From positions 1 to 12,973 of the forward strand of contig CALBTC010000079.1 of the NCBI GenBank assembly GCA_937967805.1: 12,973 bases of DNA. Direction: 5' to 3'. The stretch is from an uncultured Anaerolineaceae bacterium (lineage in GTDB: Bacteria > Chloroflexota > Anaerolineae > Promineifilales > Promineifilaceae). The notes under the pieces are model-generated. The model was not told the DNA's origin, ran no database searches, and saw only the letters and a list, made by a program, of their open reading frames with translations. The position numbers were made by a program, and so were the translations under genes. Positions 6,966 through 12,973 of this stretch are shown here, piece by piece (positions within the stretch are counted from its first letter, which is position 1; each line of letters begins with the position of its first letter).

Positions 6966-7056
6966 CTATTCGTCAGCCAAGCCGGATATTTTGGTAATTG
7001 GCTGGGGATTTTAGTAAGTGAACGGTTTCAAGCAAGCTGTAAAGGAGTTCAATAAT

Positions 7057-7686
7057 ATGAAAATTGGCATAATCGGTACGGGTAATGTGGGGAGCGCTTT
7101 GGGCAAGGGCTGGGCCGGCAAAGGGCACACCATTTTCTTTGGCACCCGCCAGCCAGAGAGCGAGAAAGTGCAAAAGCTGCTGGCGGATGTTGGGGAGGGG
7201 GGAACGGCCGTATCCATCCCCAACGCCATCCAACAGGCCGATATTATTGTTTTGGCAACGCCCTGGAACGTTGTTTCTCAGGTCACAGAGACCGTTACGG
7301 ATTGGCAGGGCAAAATCGTCATCGACGCTACCAATCCGATTGCCCCCGGTTTGCAGTTGGCTGTGGGGCACACCACTTCCGCCGCAGAACAGTTAGCCAC
7401 GCATCTGCCCGGCGCACACGTCGTCAAAGCGTTCAACACCACTGGCGCAGAAAACATGCTCGATCCGCTGTACGACGGCGAACCGATCACCATGTTCATC
7501 TGCGGTGATGACGAAGACGCCAAAACCACCGTCACCGAGCTGGCCGAAGCGCTGGGCTTTGAGGTAGCCGACGTCGGCGGTTTGGAAACCGCCCGCCTCA
7601 TAGAGCCAATGGCGCTGGTCTGGATCAATCTGGCCGTCAGGCAAGGCTTGGGGCGCAACATCGCCTTCAAGCTCGTCCAGCGCTAA
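7057..7686 (+). CDS. NADP-dependent F420 oxidoreductase-like Rossmann protein (NpdG/COG2085-like)
   Basis: A 209-residue cytoplasmic protein. It opens with the dinucleotide-binding fold MKIGIIGTGNVGSALG (GxGxxG at 7-12), followed by the second-strand loop GTRQPES, which suits NADP. IVIDATNP (around residue 90) and VVKAFNTTGAENM (around residue 122) are typical of the F420H2:NADP oxidoreductase / NAD(P)-binding family, which transfers hydride between NADP and a second cofactor or substrate. Family members need not use F420, and nothing here settles that. Start: ATG at 7057 with AAAGGAG at 7041-7047. An in-frame GTG at 7018 would add 13 residues before the Rossmann strand and is rejected. It stands alone, 71 nt before the lipoprotein pair. 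Confidence 0.82.
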   Translation: MKIGIIGTGNVGSALGKGWAGKGHTIFFGTRQPESEKVQKLLADVGEGGTAVSIPNAIQQADIIVLATPWNVVSQVTETVTDWQGKIVIDATNPIAPGLQLAVGHTTSAAEQLATHLPGAHVVKAFNTTGAENMLDPLYDGEPITMFICGDDEDAKTTVTELAEALGFEVADVGGLETARLIEPMALVWINLAVRQGLGRNIAFKLVQR

Positions 7687-7719
7687 TGATCGATTTCTGA
7701 TCGTTCCCTCCTTACACTG

Positions 7720-7733
7720 TTGTTATTTAACAA
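7720..7733. promoter_or_regulatory. Small inverted repeat TTGTTA-TT-TAACAA, possible operator
   Basis: A perfect 6-bp inverted repeat with a 2-nt centre lies 24 nt upstream of the first lipoprotein start, just ahead of its ribosome binding site AAGGAGG. Size and position suit a repressor site or chance; no regulator is adjacent. Confidence 0.22.
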
Positions 7734-7757
7734 AGCTACATCTTAAGGAGGCAGCAA

Positions 7758-8375
7758 ATGCAAAAACGAAAATTTATCGTTGGTGGTTTAATTCTTTTCT
7801 TTTTTATCCTCACAGGCGGGCTCACAAGCTGTGCCCTGTTTGAAAATGCTTCCGGATCGGATTTGACCAATGCCGTGGGCATGAGCGAAGAAAACGGCCC
7901 CGGCTCCGGCAGCTGGGTCCCTCCCATTCCCCAAAACCGTAACCAATGTTTGCAGCTCCATTCTATCGGCGTCACCCTTAAAGAAAATCTGGACAACAAC
8001 GCCATTGAGATGGAAAGAATCCGCAACCAGTGCGTCGATGCCAAAGGCGCCTTCTTACCAGGCGTGGACGAAGAGGAATGCACCAAGCGGTATAACCAGT
8101 TTTTTGATCCGGCAGAGCTTATCCTGGCCGATCTCCAAGTGGGAAGCGTTCGCTACAGTGAAAGCTGCACCTCGGCTGAAGGCGGCAGCAATCTGCCCGA
8201 CTGGCCCCTGGCGGACGGAGAAAAAGACGAAGAGGAACCCAAGGCTACCGTCCAGCCTGAGGCGACCAAGCCACCGGCAGATACCCAACCTTCCTGCTGC
8301 TGGTGCCTGACCTGCACGCAGCGTCTCGACACGGGCTACGTGTTTCGGCCGCTAATCATTACCCCCAATGGTTAA
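7758..8375 (+). CDS. Predicted lipoprotein of unknown function, cysteine-rich C-terminus
   Basis: A 205-residue protein I cannot assign to a family. The signal peptide is KRKFIVGGLILFFFILTGG followed by the lipobox LTSC, giving lipidation at C25 and an exported, membrane-anchored product. Next comes ENASGSDLTNAVG, a middle region with C64, C92, C108 and C137 that could form disulfides, an acidic Pro/Glu-rich linker (about 150-178), and a tail with CCWCLTC (C180, C181, C183, C186). The cysteine cluster could bind metal or form disulfides. Start: ATG with AAGGAGG 6 nt upstream, the strongest ribosome site in the window. The next lipoprotein begins 6 nt after its stop, so the two are almost surely co-transcribed. 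Confidence 0.75.
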   Translation: MQKRKFIVGGLILFFFILTGGLTSCALFENASGSDLTNAVGMSEENGPGSGSWVPPIPQNRNQCLQLHSIGVTLKENLDNNAIEMERIRNQCVDAKGAFLPGVDEEECTKRYNQFFDPAELILADLQVGSVRYSESCTSAEGGSNLPDWPLADGEKDEEEPKATVQPEATKPPADTQPSCCWCLTCTQRLDTGYVFRPLIITPNG

Positions 8376-8381
8376 TCAACC

Positions 8382-9305
8382 ATGAAACGTATTTTTTTAC
8401 TCATTCCCTTGCTGCTTTTGGCCGCCTGCGGCCTGGACACAATCCCTGAAGACGGGCTGACAAACGCCGTTATTTTTAATGAAGGGGTTGCCGCGGTCTT
8501 TGAAAACTATGAGCTAACGGAAGTGACCGTCAATAAAGTTTGGACCGACATGCGCCCTCTGGCGAACAGTAACCAGGCCAGTGTCACCTACCGGCTGGAG
8601 CTGGCAGAGGATCTGCTTAAGCTTGGCGGGGACGGCCCTTTTTATCTTTACGGCAGCGGCTTGTTACAGGTGAAGGATGAAGCTTTTACCTTTGCCGGGG
8701 AAACGGCCGTTCAAGGCCAAAGCGAAACAGCAGGCCAGATGCGCATCTGGCTGCCAAATGAGGATGCTAACGCCCCCAGTCACGGCTTGCCATTAGAATT
8801 AACCGCGCAAATCGATGGATTTGCTGACAATACCGCAGATGTGATCATTACCGGTTTGGCCGTCTGGCCCGGGCAGGAACCAGCCATATTGACTAACAAC
8901 GAAAACATCGCCGAACTCGAAGCATTTCAATGCCAGGGAGTCATGGTTCCCGGCAGCAGCCAGGCCACCATTAGCTTCACCGCCGAAACGGCCGATGGCT
9001 TGAAATTTGCCGGCGGTGGCATTCTGGAGACGGGTGTGCAAACAACGGCTAGCGGCAGCCCGCAGGGATTTGAATGCAGCATGGAGGGAGAAGGGCAAAT
9101 TGTCCGGCTGGACGCAATGGCGCTTGACGCGGCAAACCCGGTGACTTACGGCATCATGTTTGAGACGTTCAAATCTGGGCCAACAGATGATTCAACACCG
9201 CTGCTGGAGATCACCATTCCAACGCTGCGTCTGCGCAGCAACGGCGACCAGGGGCAACAAATCATGTTTGAAACGTTCATGACGGCCGTTGCCAGCACAA
9301 AATAA
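8382..9305 (+). CDS. Predicted lipoprotein of unknown function
   Basis: A 307-residue protein with signal peptide MKRIFLLIPLLLLAAC; the lipobox LAAC gives lipidation at C16. The mature part starts GLDTIPEDGLTNAV, then continues as a long, beta-rich-looking region rich in Thr, Glu and Gly with only two further cysteines (about C185 and C227). I recognise no domain. It shares LTNAV with the preceding lipoprotein at nearly the same distance from the lipidated cysteine. The start lies 6 nt after the upstream stop with no Shine-Dalgarno, so translation probably depends on coupling to the upstream gene. A structural or binding role at the membrane surface is a guess. Confidence 0.75.
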   Translation: MKRIFLLIPLLLLAACGLDTIPEDGLTNAVIFNEGVAAVFENYELTEVTVNKVWTDMRPLANSNQASVTYRLELAEDLLKLGGDGPFYLYGSGLLQVKDEAFTFAGETAVQGQSETAGQMRIWLPNEDANAPSHGLPLELTAQIDGFADNTADVIITGLAVWPGQEPAILTNNENIAELEAFQCQGVMVPGSSQATISFTAETADGLKFAGGGILETGVQTTASGSPQGFECSMEGEGQIVRLDAMALDAANPVTYGIMFETFKSGPTDDSTPLLEITIPTLRLRSNGDQGQQIMFETFMTAVASTK

Positions 9306-9350
9306 TCACGCACAGCTTTCGACAACAACATATTTATACAAGGAGATAAA

Positions 9351-9818
9351 ATGAACCACCCTATACCCACAATTGTACAGCCTGATGGCGGCAAAAAACT
9401 GGAAGCTTTTGGCATTGAGCTAACTGTTTTGATTAGCGGTGAGCAAAGCGGCGGCAAACTTGCCGTGATGTCTGAACTGATTCCGCCGGGCGGGGGTCCG
9501 CCTCCCCATGTCCATCACAATGAAGATGAACTATTCCTCGTGATTGAGGGGCCCATTAGCTACTTCCTGGACGGTGAATGGACAGAAGTGGCCGCAGGTG
9601 GCGCGATTTACCTGCCAAAAGATACGCCGCATACCTACCGCAATACCAGTTCGTCATTTAGTCGTCACTGGGTGCTGACAACGCCATCCGGTTTCGAGAA
9701 TTTCTTTGAGAAAAGTGCCGTTGAATTTGCCAAACCAACCGGCCCCGATATGGGCCGCATCGTGGAGATTGCGCTGGAAAACGGTATTGAGTTTTTGCAA
9801 CCAGCGGATAACGGCTAA
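9351..9818 (+). CDS. Small single-domain cupin protein
   Basis: A 155-residue protein with both cupin motifs. Motif 1 is PGGGPPPHVHHNEDELFLVIEG (metal ligands H53, H55, E60) and motif 2 is LPKDTPHTYRN (H94), so the usual three-His-one-Glu metal site looks complete. There is no signal peptide. Cupins of this size include dioxygenases, isomerases, sugar-binding and quercetinase-like proteins, so the reaction cannot be named. Start: ATG with AGGAG at 9341-9345. The gap of 45 nt after the lipoprotein pair allows co-transcription. It faces the NAD(P)HX repair gene tail to tail. Confidence 0.82.
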   Translation: MNHPIPTIVQPDGGKKLEAFGIELTVLISGEQSGGKLAVMSELIPPGGGPPPHVHHNEDELFLVIEGPISYFLDGEWTEVAAGGAIYLPKDTPHTYRNTSSSFSRHWVLTTPSGFENFFEKSAVEFAKPTGPDMGRIVEIALENGIEFLQPADNG

Positions 9819-9845
9819 GCTGTTTGCGGGTTCGGCCGTTTTTTG
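9810..9845 (+). terminator. Possible Rho-independent terminator after the cupin gene
   Basis: AACGGC (9810-9815) can pair with GCCGTT (9835-9840), followed directly by TTTT. The stem is only 6 bp with a 19-nt loop and overlaps the stop codon, so it is a modest candidate. Confidence 0.4.
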
Positions 9846-9851
9846 CTGCGC

Positions 9852-9885
9852 AAGATTGGTCCAATCTTGAAGATTGGACCAATCT
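9852..9885. repeat. Double palindrome AAGATTGGTCCAATCTT, possible bidirectional terminator
   Basis: AAGATTGGTCCAATCTT (9852-9868) is an 8-bp inverted repeat around one T. One base later AAGATTGGACCAATCT (9870-9885) repeats it around an A, so the two are also reverse complements of each other and the whole can fold as one long or two short hairpins. It lies between convergent genes, where it could stop transcripts from both sides. I recall similar repeats in Chloroflexota intergenic DNA. Confidence 0.6.
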
Positions 9886-9947
9886 AACATTATCAACTTT
9901 ATGTTAAATTCCCTTGGAGATTTTACGCACCTCAAGAGAATCGCCTT

Positions 9948-11657
9948 TCAGAATTTAACCCCAAATGACAAACCGTTAAAGCGCTGAACAGCTGCTATTG
10001 CTTCTGGAATCCAGTCACCAAGTTCAGCGGCCAAGACGCCTGCCTTCTGGTCACTCAATTCCCCGGCCAGGCCGTGCAGCGTGCCGCCCAGTCGGGCGGC
10101 GTCGTAGGGGGCCAGCCCCTGCCCCAGCAGCGCGGTGATGGCGCCGCTAAGGACGTCGCCGCTGCCGCCCACGGCCAGGACCGGGTTGGCAAAAGGCAGC
10201 AGCGTGGCCCGGCCGTCGGGCGCGGCCACTACGGTGTAAGCTCCTTTGAGCAAAACAACCTGATCCCACTTTTGCGCCTGGGCCAAAGCAGTCTCAATCC
10301 GGTCCAACTTCTTCAACTCAGTCAAAGAGATGCCCATCAGTCGGGCCATCTCCCCCGGATGGGGCGTGAGGACGCAGTTGGTCGGCAGCCGCTGCCACCA
10401 CTTTTCCAGCCGCGCCAAACCATTCAGCCCGTCGGCATCGATCACCATCGGCAGGCCCGGTGCAGCGCCGTCGGCGGGGAAGAGGGTGGTGATGAACTCC
10501 TCGGCGTCGCCCAGGCCGGGGCCAACAAGCAGGGCGTCGTAATCACCGGCTGTTTGCTGGATATGTTGGACGGAAACGGCCGTTAACCGTCCATTATCCT
10601 CAACCTCGGCATACGTCGCCTCCGGCAGGGCAATCGAAATGCCCAAGCGCAGCGTGGTGGGCACCGCCAGGGCCACCAGCCCGGCTCCGGCGCGGAACGC
10701 CCCTCGTGCCGCCAGCAGCGGCGCGCCGCGATACTGCTCACAGCCGGCAGCGATGAGCAATTTGCCAAAAGTGCCTTTGTGCCCATCTTTGGGGCGCGGC
10801 GGCAGCAGGTCGCGCGCCATTTCCAGCGTTGCCACCTCCACCGGCACATCACCAATCATTTCTGGCGTGATGCCGATGTCTGCTACGACCAGCTCGCCAA
10901 CGGCCGTTGCCCCTGGAAAAACAAAGTGTCCCCGCTTCGGTCCGGCAAATGTCACCGTCAGGTCAGCCGGCAGCGCCACCGGATCAAGCTCGCCCGTATC
11001 GCAGTTGAGGCCGCTGGGGCAGTCTACGGCTACCGTGACTGGGTGACGGGGTGAGGGGGTGACAAGGTGACCGGGTGACAAGGTAACTGGGGATAAAGAA
11101 TTCACCTTGTCCCCTTGTCCCCTTGTCCCCTTGTCAGAAAAATTAGTCAGGTTTGTCAATGTAGAACGACCGGTCTCGGCCAGATCAGCACGCCTTTCTT
11201 CCAGGCCGGCGGCGGCTTGCTGCATCAGTTTGGCCAGGTCGCCTTCGATGGGGCGGGTGACGCCGGTGCCCAGCAGCGCATCAATGAGGATGTCGGTGAT
11301 GTTGAGCCGGGTGCGCAAAACGCGGAAGCGCTGGTCAAAGCCGGCCTCCACGGCAAAGAGGCCCATCTGCTGAATTTTGGCGTAGTTTTCATCTTCAGCA
11401 GGGTCGCGCGGCTTGAAGAGGTAGAAGGCAACATCGGCGCCGGCTTCGGCCAGGTAGCGCCCGGCTACCAGGCCATCGCCGCCGTTGTTGCCGGGGCCAA
11501 CCAGCACCAGGACGCTGGCGTTTTCTATTGGATAACGTTCAATGATGGCTTCGGCCAGGCTGCGACCGGCTGTTTCCATCATCTGGGCGTAGCTGTTGCC
11601 CTGGGAATCGGCCGTTTTTTCGGCGGCCACCATTTGTTCAACGGTAAACAGTTTCAT
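9948..11657 (-). CDS. nnrDE: Bifunctional NAD(P)H-hydrate epimerase / ADP-dependent NAD(P)H-hydrate dehydratase
   Basis: A 569-residue cytoplasmic repair enzyme. It epimerises and dehydrates damaged NAD(P)HX back to NAD(P)H. The NnrE/YjeF_N half (1 to about 275) has VGPGNNGGDGLVAGRYL at 53-69, DALLGTGVTRP near 126 and VAVDCPSGLN at 209-218. The NnrD half (about 276-569) has KGTFGKLLIAAG (294-305), GPGLG (389-393), LTPHPGEM (430-437), LKGAYTVVA (470-478) and NPVLAVGGSGDVLSG (491-505) with likely catalytic D501. It is about 50 residues longer than usual because of a low-complexity insertion (about 155-207) ahead of VAVDCPSG. There is no Shine-Dalgarno; the start is 3 nt after the stop of a small membrane protein gene, suggesting coupled translation. 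Confidence 0.93.
   Translation of the reverse strand: MKLFTVEQMVAAEKTADSQGNSYAQMMETAGRSLAEAIIERYPIENASVLVLVGPGNNGGDGLVAGRYLAEAGADVAFYLFKPRDPAEDENYAKIQQMGLFAVEAGFDQRFRVLRTRLNITDILIDALLGTGVTRPIEGDLAKLMQQAAAGLEERRADLAETGRSTLTNLTNFSDKGTRGQGDKVNSLSPVTLSPGHLVTPSPRHPVTVAVDCPSGLNCDTGELDPVALPADLTVTFAGPKRGHFVFPGATAVGELVVADIGITPEMIGDVPVEVATLEMARDLLPPRPKDGHKGTFGKLLIAAGCEQYRGAPLLAARGAFRAGAGLVALAVPTTLRLGISIALPEATYAEVEDNGRLTAVSVQHIQQTAGDYDALLVGPGLGDAEEFITTLFPADGAAPGLPMVIDADGLNGLARLEKWWQRLPTNCVLTPHPGEMARLMGISLTELKKLDRIETALAQAQKWDQVVLLKGAYTVVAAPDGRATLLPFANPVLAVGGSGDVLSGAITALLGQGLAPYDAARLGGTLHGLAGELSDQKAGVLAAELGDWIPEAIAAVQRFNGLSFGVKF
11038..11136. repeat. Low-complexity tandem repeat inside the NAD(P)HX repair gene
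   Basis: On the plus strand, GGGTGAC/AAGGTGAC-type units (11038-11087) are followed by four tandem copies of the 8-mer CCTTGTCC (11104-11136). The two blocks are roughly inverted with respect to each other. The 99-nt tract keeps the reading frame and encodes about residues 174-207 of the repair enzyme (including SPVTLSPGHLVTPSPRHPVT). Confidence 0.8.
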
Positions 11658-11660
11658 AAT

Positions 11661-11798
11661 CTAGCGCATAATTCGTGAAAAAACAGCCCCTTCAGTTGGG
11701 GCAATTAAGGTCAACACGGCAATGACCAGGATCGCCAGAATGACAAAATAAAGGGCAAAAAGCCAAACTTTTCGCCAAAATTTACTTCTACTTTTCAT
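11661..11798 (-). CDS. Small single-pass membrane protein (45 residues)
   Basis: A 45-codon frame reads MKSRSKFWRKVWLFALYFV, then ILAILVIAVLTLIAP, then a short tail ending IMR. A strongly basic N-terminus followed by one hydrophobic helix (about 12-33) is the look of a real inner-membrane microprotein. The ATG overlaps the end of the upstream epimerase gene by 11 nt, AGAGG lies about 10 nt before it, and the stop is 3 nt before the NAD(P)HX repair start. That tight packing supports translation and coupling. No family recognised; it may anchor or regulate a neighbour (inference). Confidence 0.65.
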   Translation of the reverse strand: MKSRSKFWRKVWLFALYFVILAILVIAVLTLIAPTEGAVFSRIMR

Positions 11799-12813
11799 AG
11801 GTAACTGCCTCTCTTGACGCTGCTTTTTTAGATTGGCGCAGTAATCCTTGCTGCCAGTACCATTCTAACGTTTGCTTTGCTCCTTCGGCAAATGGCGTGG
11901 GCTGGAAGCCCAGCTCCTCGGCCGCTTTTTGGTAGGAGACGTGCCAATCCTGGAAGACGTAGGGGGCCATGTTGATGGGGTAAAACGGTTCGCGTCCGGT
12001 GACTTTGGAAAGGGCGGTCCAGGCGCGGGCCAGCAGCAGCACCATCCAGGTGGGGAAGTTGAGCCGCCAATGGCCAATGCCCGCCAGCTCATTGACGATG
12101 GCGTTGACGCTGTTGTGGTCCAGCGACTCGCCACAGATGTTATAGATTTCACCAAAACGGCCGTTCTTTAAAGCCAGCTTCACCCCCTGCACCACATCGG
12201 GCACAAACACGGGGAAGGTGATGTGACGGCCGTTGTCTACCTTGATGCGCCACCCTTTAAGCGGCTCTTCAAAAAAGAGGCGGTTGAAGGCATAGCGGCC
12301 CCACGGCCCGTAAAAGGCGCCGGGGCGCAGCACGATGGCGGGCAGACCGTCTTGTTCATACGCTGCCAGAACGCGCTTTTCTGCCTCCAGCTTGCTGCGC
12401 TGGTATGGCTCCAGCGGATTGCAGCGCGTGGTTTCGTCGATGGGTCGATTGGTTGGCGGTTTGCCCACCACAGCAATGGTGGAGATGTGAATGAACCGTT
12501 TGATGGGATAATTGCTAACCGCGCGGAGAACGGCCGTTGTCCCCTCAACGTTCGTCTGCCAAAACGCTTCACGCTCGCCCCAAAAGCGAAACAGCCCGGC
12601 GGCATGGATGACCTGGTCGCAGCCGGCACACGCTTTCTCGATGGCCGCCATATCGGTAATGTCCTCGGCATAGGCCAGCTCAACACCATGTTTTTGCAGG
12701 AACTGCGTGTCGCTGCCAGGACGCACGACGGCACGCAAGCGGTAACCGTCCTGCACCAGGGCAGGCACCAGATGATGGCCTAAAAAGCCGGTGGCACCGG
12801 TAACTAAAATCAT
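11788..12813 (-). CDS. NAD(P)-dependent epimerase/dehydratase (extended SDR, dihydroflavonol-reductase/HpnA-like)
   Basis: A 341-residue extended short-chain dehydrogenase. Visible: the Rossmann motif TGATGFLG (5-12), DI at 51-52 after strand 3, HAAGLFRFWG (70-79), active-site S111/T112 in HISTIAVVG, and the catalytic YxxxK as Y137-QRS-K141, then LRPGAFYGPWG. The sequence type is that of NAD-dependent sugar epimerases and dihydroflavonol-4-reductase/3-beta-HSD-like proteins; hopanoid-associated HpnA is one relative. No other hopanoid gene is visible, so the substrate is open. It overlaps the small membrane protein gene by 11 nt and heads a three-gene minus-strand operon. No Shine-Dalgarno is seen before the ATG. 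Confidence 0.86.
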   Translation of the reverse strand: MILVTGATGFLGHHLVPALVQDGYRLRAVVRPGSDTQFLQKHGVELAYAEDITDMAAIEKACAGCDQVIHAAGLFRFWGEREAFWQTNVEGTTAVLRAVSNYPIKRFIHISTIAVVGKPPTNRPIDETTRCNPLEPYQRSKLEAEKRVLAAYEQDGLPAIVLRPGAFYGPWGRYAFNRLFFEEPLKGWRIKVDNGRHITFPVFVPDVVQGVKLALKNGRFGEIYNICGESLDHNSVNAIVNELAGIGHWRLNFPTWMVLLLARAWTALSKVTGREPFYPINMAPYVFQDWHVSYQKAAEELGFQPTPFAEGAKQTLEWYWQQGLLRQSKKAASREAVTYEK

Positions 12814-12832
12814 TAAAAGTTTACAGGTTTAC

Positions 12833-12896
12833 AAGTCGGCAGGTTTGCAAGTGTAGTGACACTTGCCTGCTTGCAAACTTGCAAACTTGCCGACTT
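12833..12896. repeat. Inverted repeat with nested hairpin between tRNA-Arg and the epimerase gene
   Basis: The arm AAGTCGGCAGGTTTGC (12833-12848) matches the reverse complement of GCAAACTTGCCGACTT (12881-12896) at 15 of 16 positions. Inside lies AAGTGT-AGTG-ACACTT (12849-12864) and tandem CTTGCAAA units (12868-12885). On the minus strand it follows the tRNA, so it may end that transcript or be a dispersed palindromic repeat. No clear T-run follows the stem. Confidence 0.6.
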
Positions 12897-12917
12897 CTTT
12901 GCTGGAGAAAAATGAGG

Positions 12918-12973
12918 TACCCCAGGAGGGAATCGAACCCCCAACCTACAGATTAGAAGTCTGTTGCTCTATC
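12918..12973 (-). tRNA. tRNA-Arg (anticodon TCT), 5' end outside window
   Basis: The minus strand shows the end of the D arm (GATAGAGCAA), anticodon stem-loop ACAGA-CTTCTAA-TCTGT with anticodon TCT, a variable region AGGTT, T arm GGGGG-TTCGATT-CCCTC, and the acceptor strand CTGGGGT with discriminator A. The CCA end is not encoded (CCTCA follows). The acceptor 5' strand lies beyond the window edge. Confidence 0.92.

Larger units (their letters stand above)
6562..7056. other. Gene-poor intergenic stretch with repeat and pseudogene debris
   Basis: No convincing intact gene is present. In order it holds a terminator (6597-6629), a scrap of a dispersed repeat (6647-6669), a possible promoter (6699-6728), a minus-strand effector-associated-domain relic (6804-6965), and the ribosome binding site AAAGGAG (7041-7047) of the next gene. 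No transposase or other mobility gene is visible. Confidence 0.7.

Noticed and set aside
7018..7056. GTG start adding 13 residues to the NADP oxidoreductase
   Set aside because: ATG 7057 begins directly at the Rossmann strand and has AAAGGAG 9 nt upstream.
6562..7056. Insertion sequence or mobile element in the gene-poor stretch
   Set aside because: No transposase remnant, terminal inverted repeats or target duplication are visible; the debris fits pseudogene decay plus small repeats.
10074..10586. Plus-strand open frames opposite the NAD(P)HX repair and epimerase genes (also 11115-11678 and 12223-12783)
   Set aside because: The minus-strand proteins are clear family members; the plus-strand translations are low-complexity and resemble nothing.
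11101..11140. CRISPR-like array suggested by the regular TTGTCCCC repeats
   Set aside because: Units are 8 nt, directly abutting, without spacers, and lie inside a coding frame.

Overview
The window looks like a piece of a free-living bacterial chromosome of moderately high G+C content, most likely a Chloroflexota (Anaerolineae-type) bacterium. That assignment is an inference. It rests on a relic of an effector-associated domain of a type I associate with filamentous Chloroflexota and cyanobacteria, on the dispersed intergenic repeats, and on protein flavour; no rRNA marker is present.

Region 1 (1-6561, plus strand) is a sulfur/redox respiration module. The tail of an ArsR-type repressor is followed after 30 nt by an octaheme cytochrome c of the tetrathionate-reductase (OTR) family. 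Next comes a large fusion of a heptaheme cytochrome c with a cytochrome b561-like membrane domain, which is a plausible quinone-side electron partner. Two YeeE/YedE-type sulfur-transport proteins follow, the second fused to a rhodanese-like domain that lacks the usual catalytic cysteine. The gaps between the last four genes all hold copies of one degenerate repeat family, and one gap also holds a REP-like double hairpin. The simplest reading is extracytoplasmic reduction or detoxification of a sulfur oxyanion or nitrogen oxide, fed from the quinone pool, combined with uptake or disposal of thiosulfate-like sulfur.

Region 2 (6562-7056) is a gene-poor stretch. It has a terminator made from two copies of an iterated palindrome, a scrap of a dispersed repeat, a possible sigma-70-like promoter, and a minus-strand relic of an effector-associated domain with an apparent internal deletion.

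Region 3 (7057-9818, plus strand) carries an NADP/F420 oxidoreductase-like Rossmann protein, two adjacent lipoproteins of unknown function that share an LTNAV motif after the lipid anchor, and a small cupin.

Region 4 (9948-12973, minus strand) is convergent with region 3. It reads, in transcription order, a tRNA-Arg(TCT) cut by the window edge, an extended-SDR epimerase/reductase, an overlapping 45-residue membrane protein, and the bifunctional NAD(P)HX repair enzyme. The repair enzyme carries an in-frame low-complexity repeat insertion.

Across the whole window the palindrome ACGGCCGT occurs 17 times against a rough expectation of 0.3. It falls in two different codon phases and in the terminator, so it behaves like a HIP1-style highly iterated palindrome. 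That is the strongest signal not explained by the genes.
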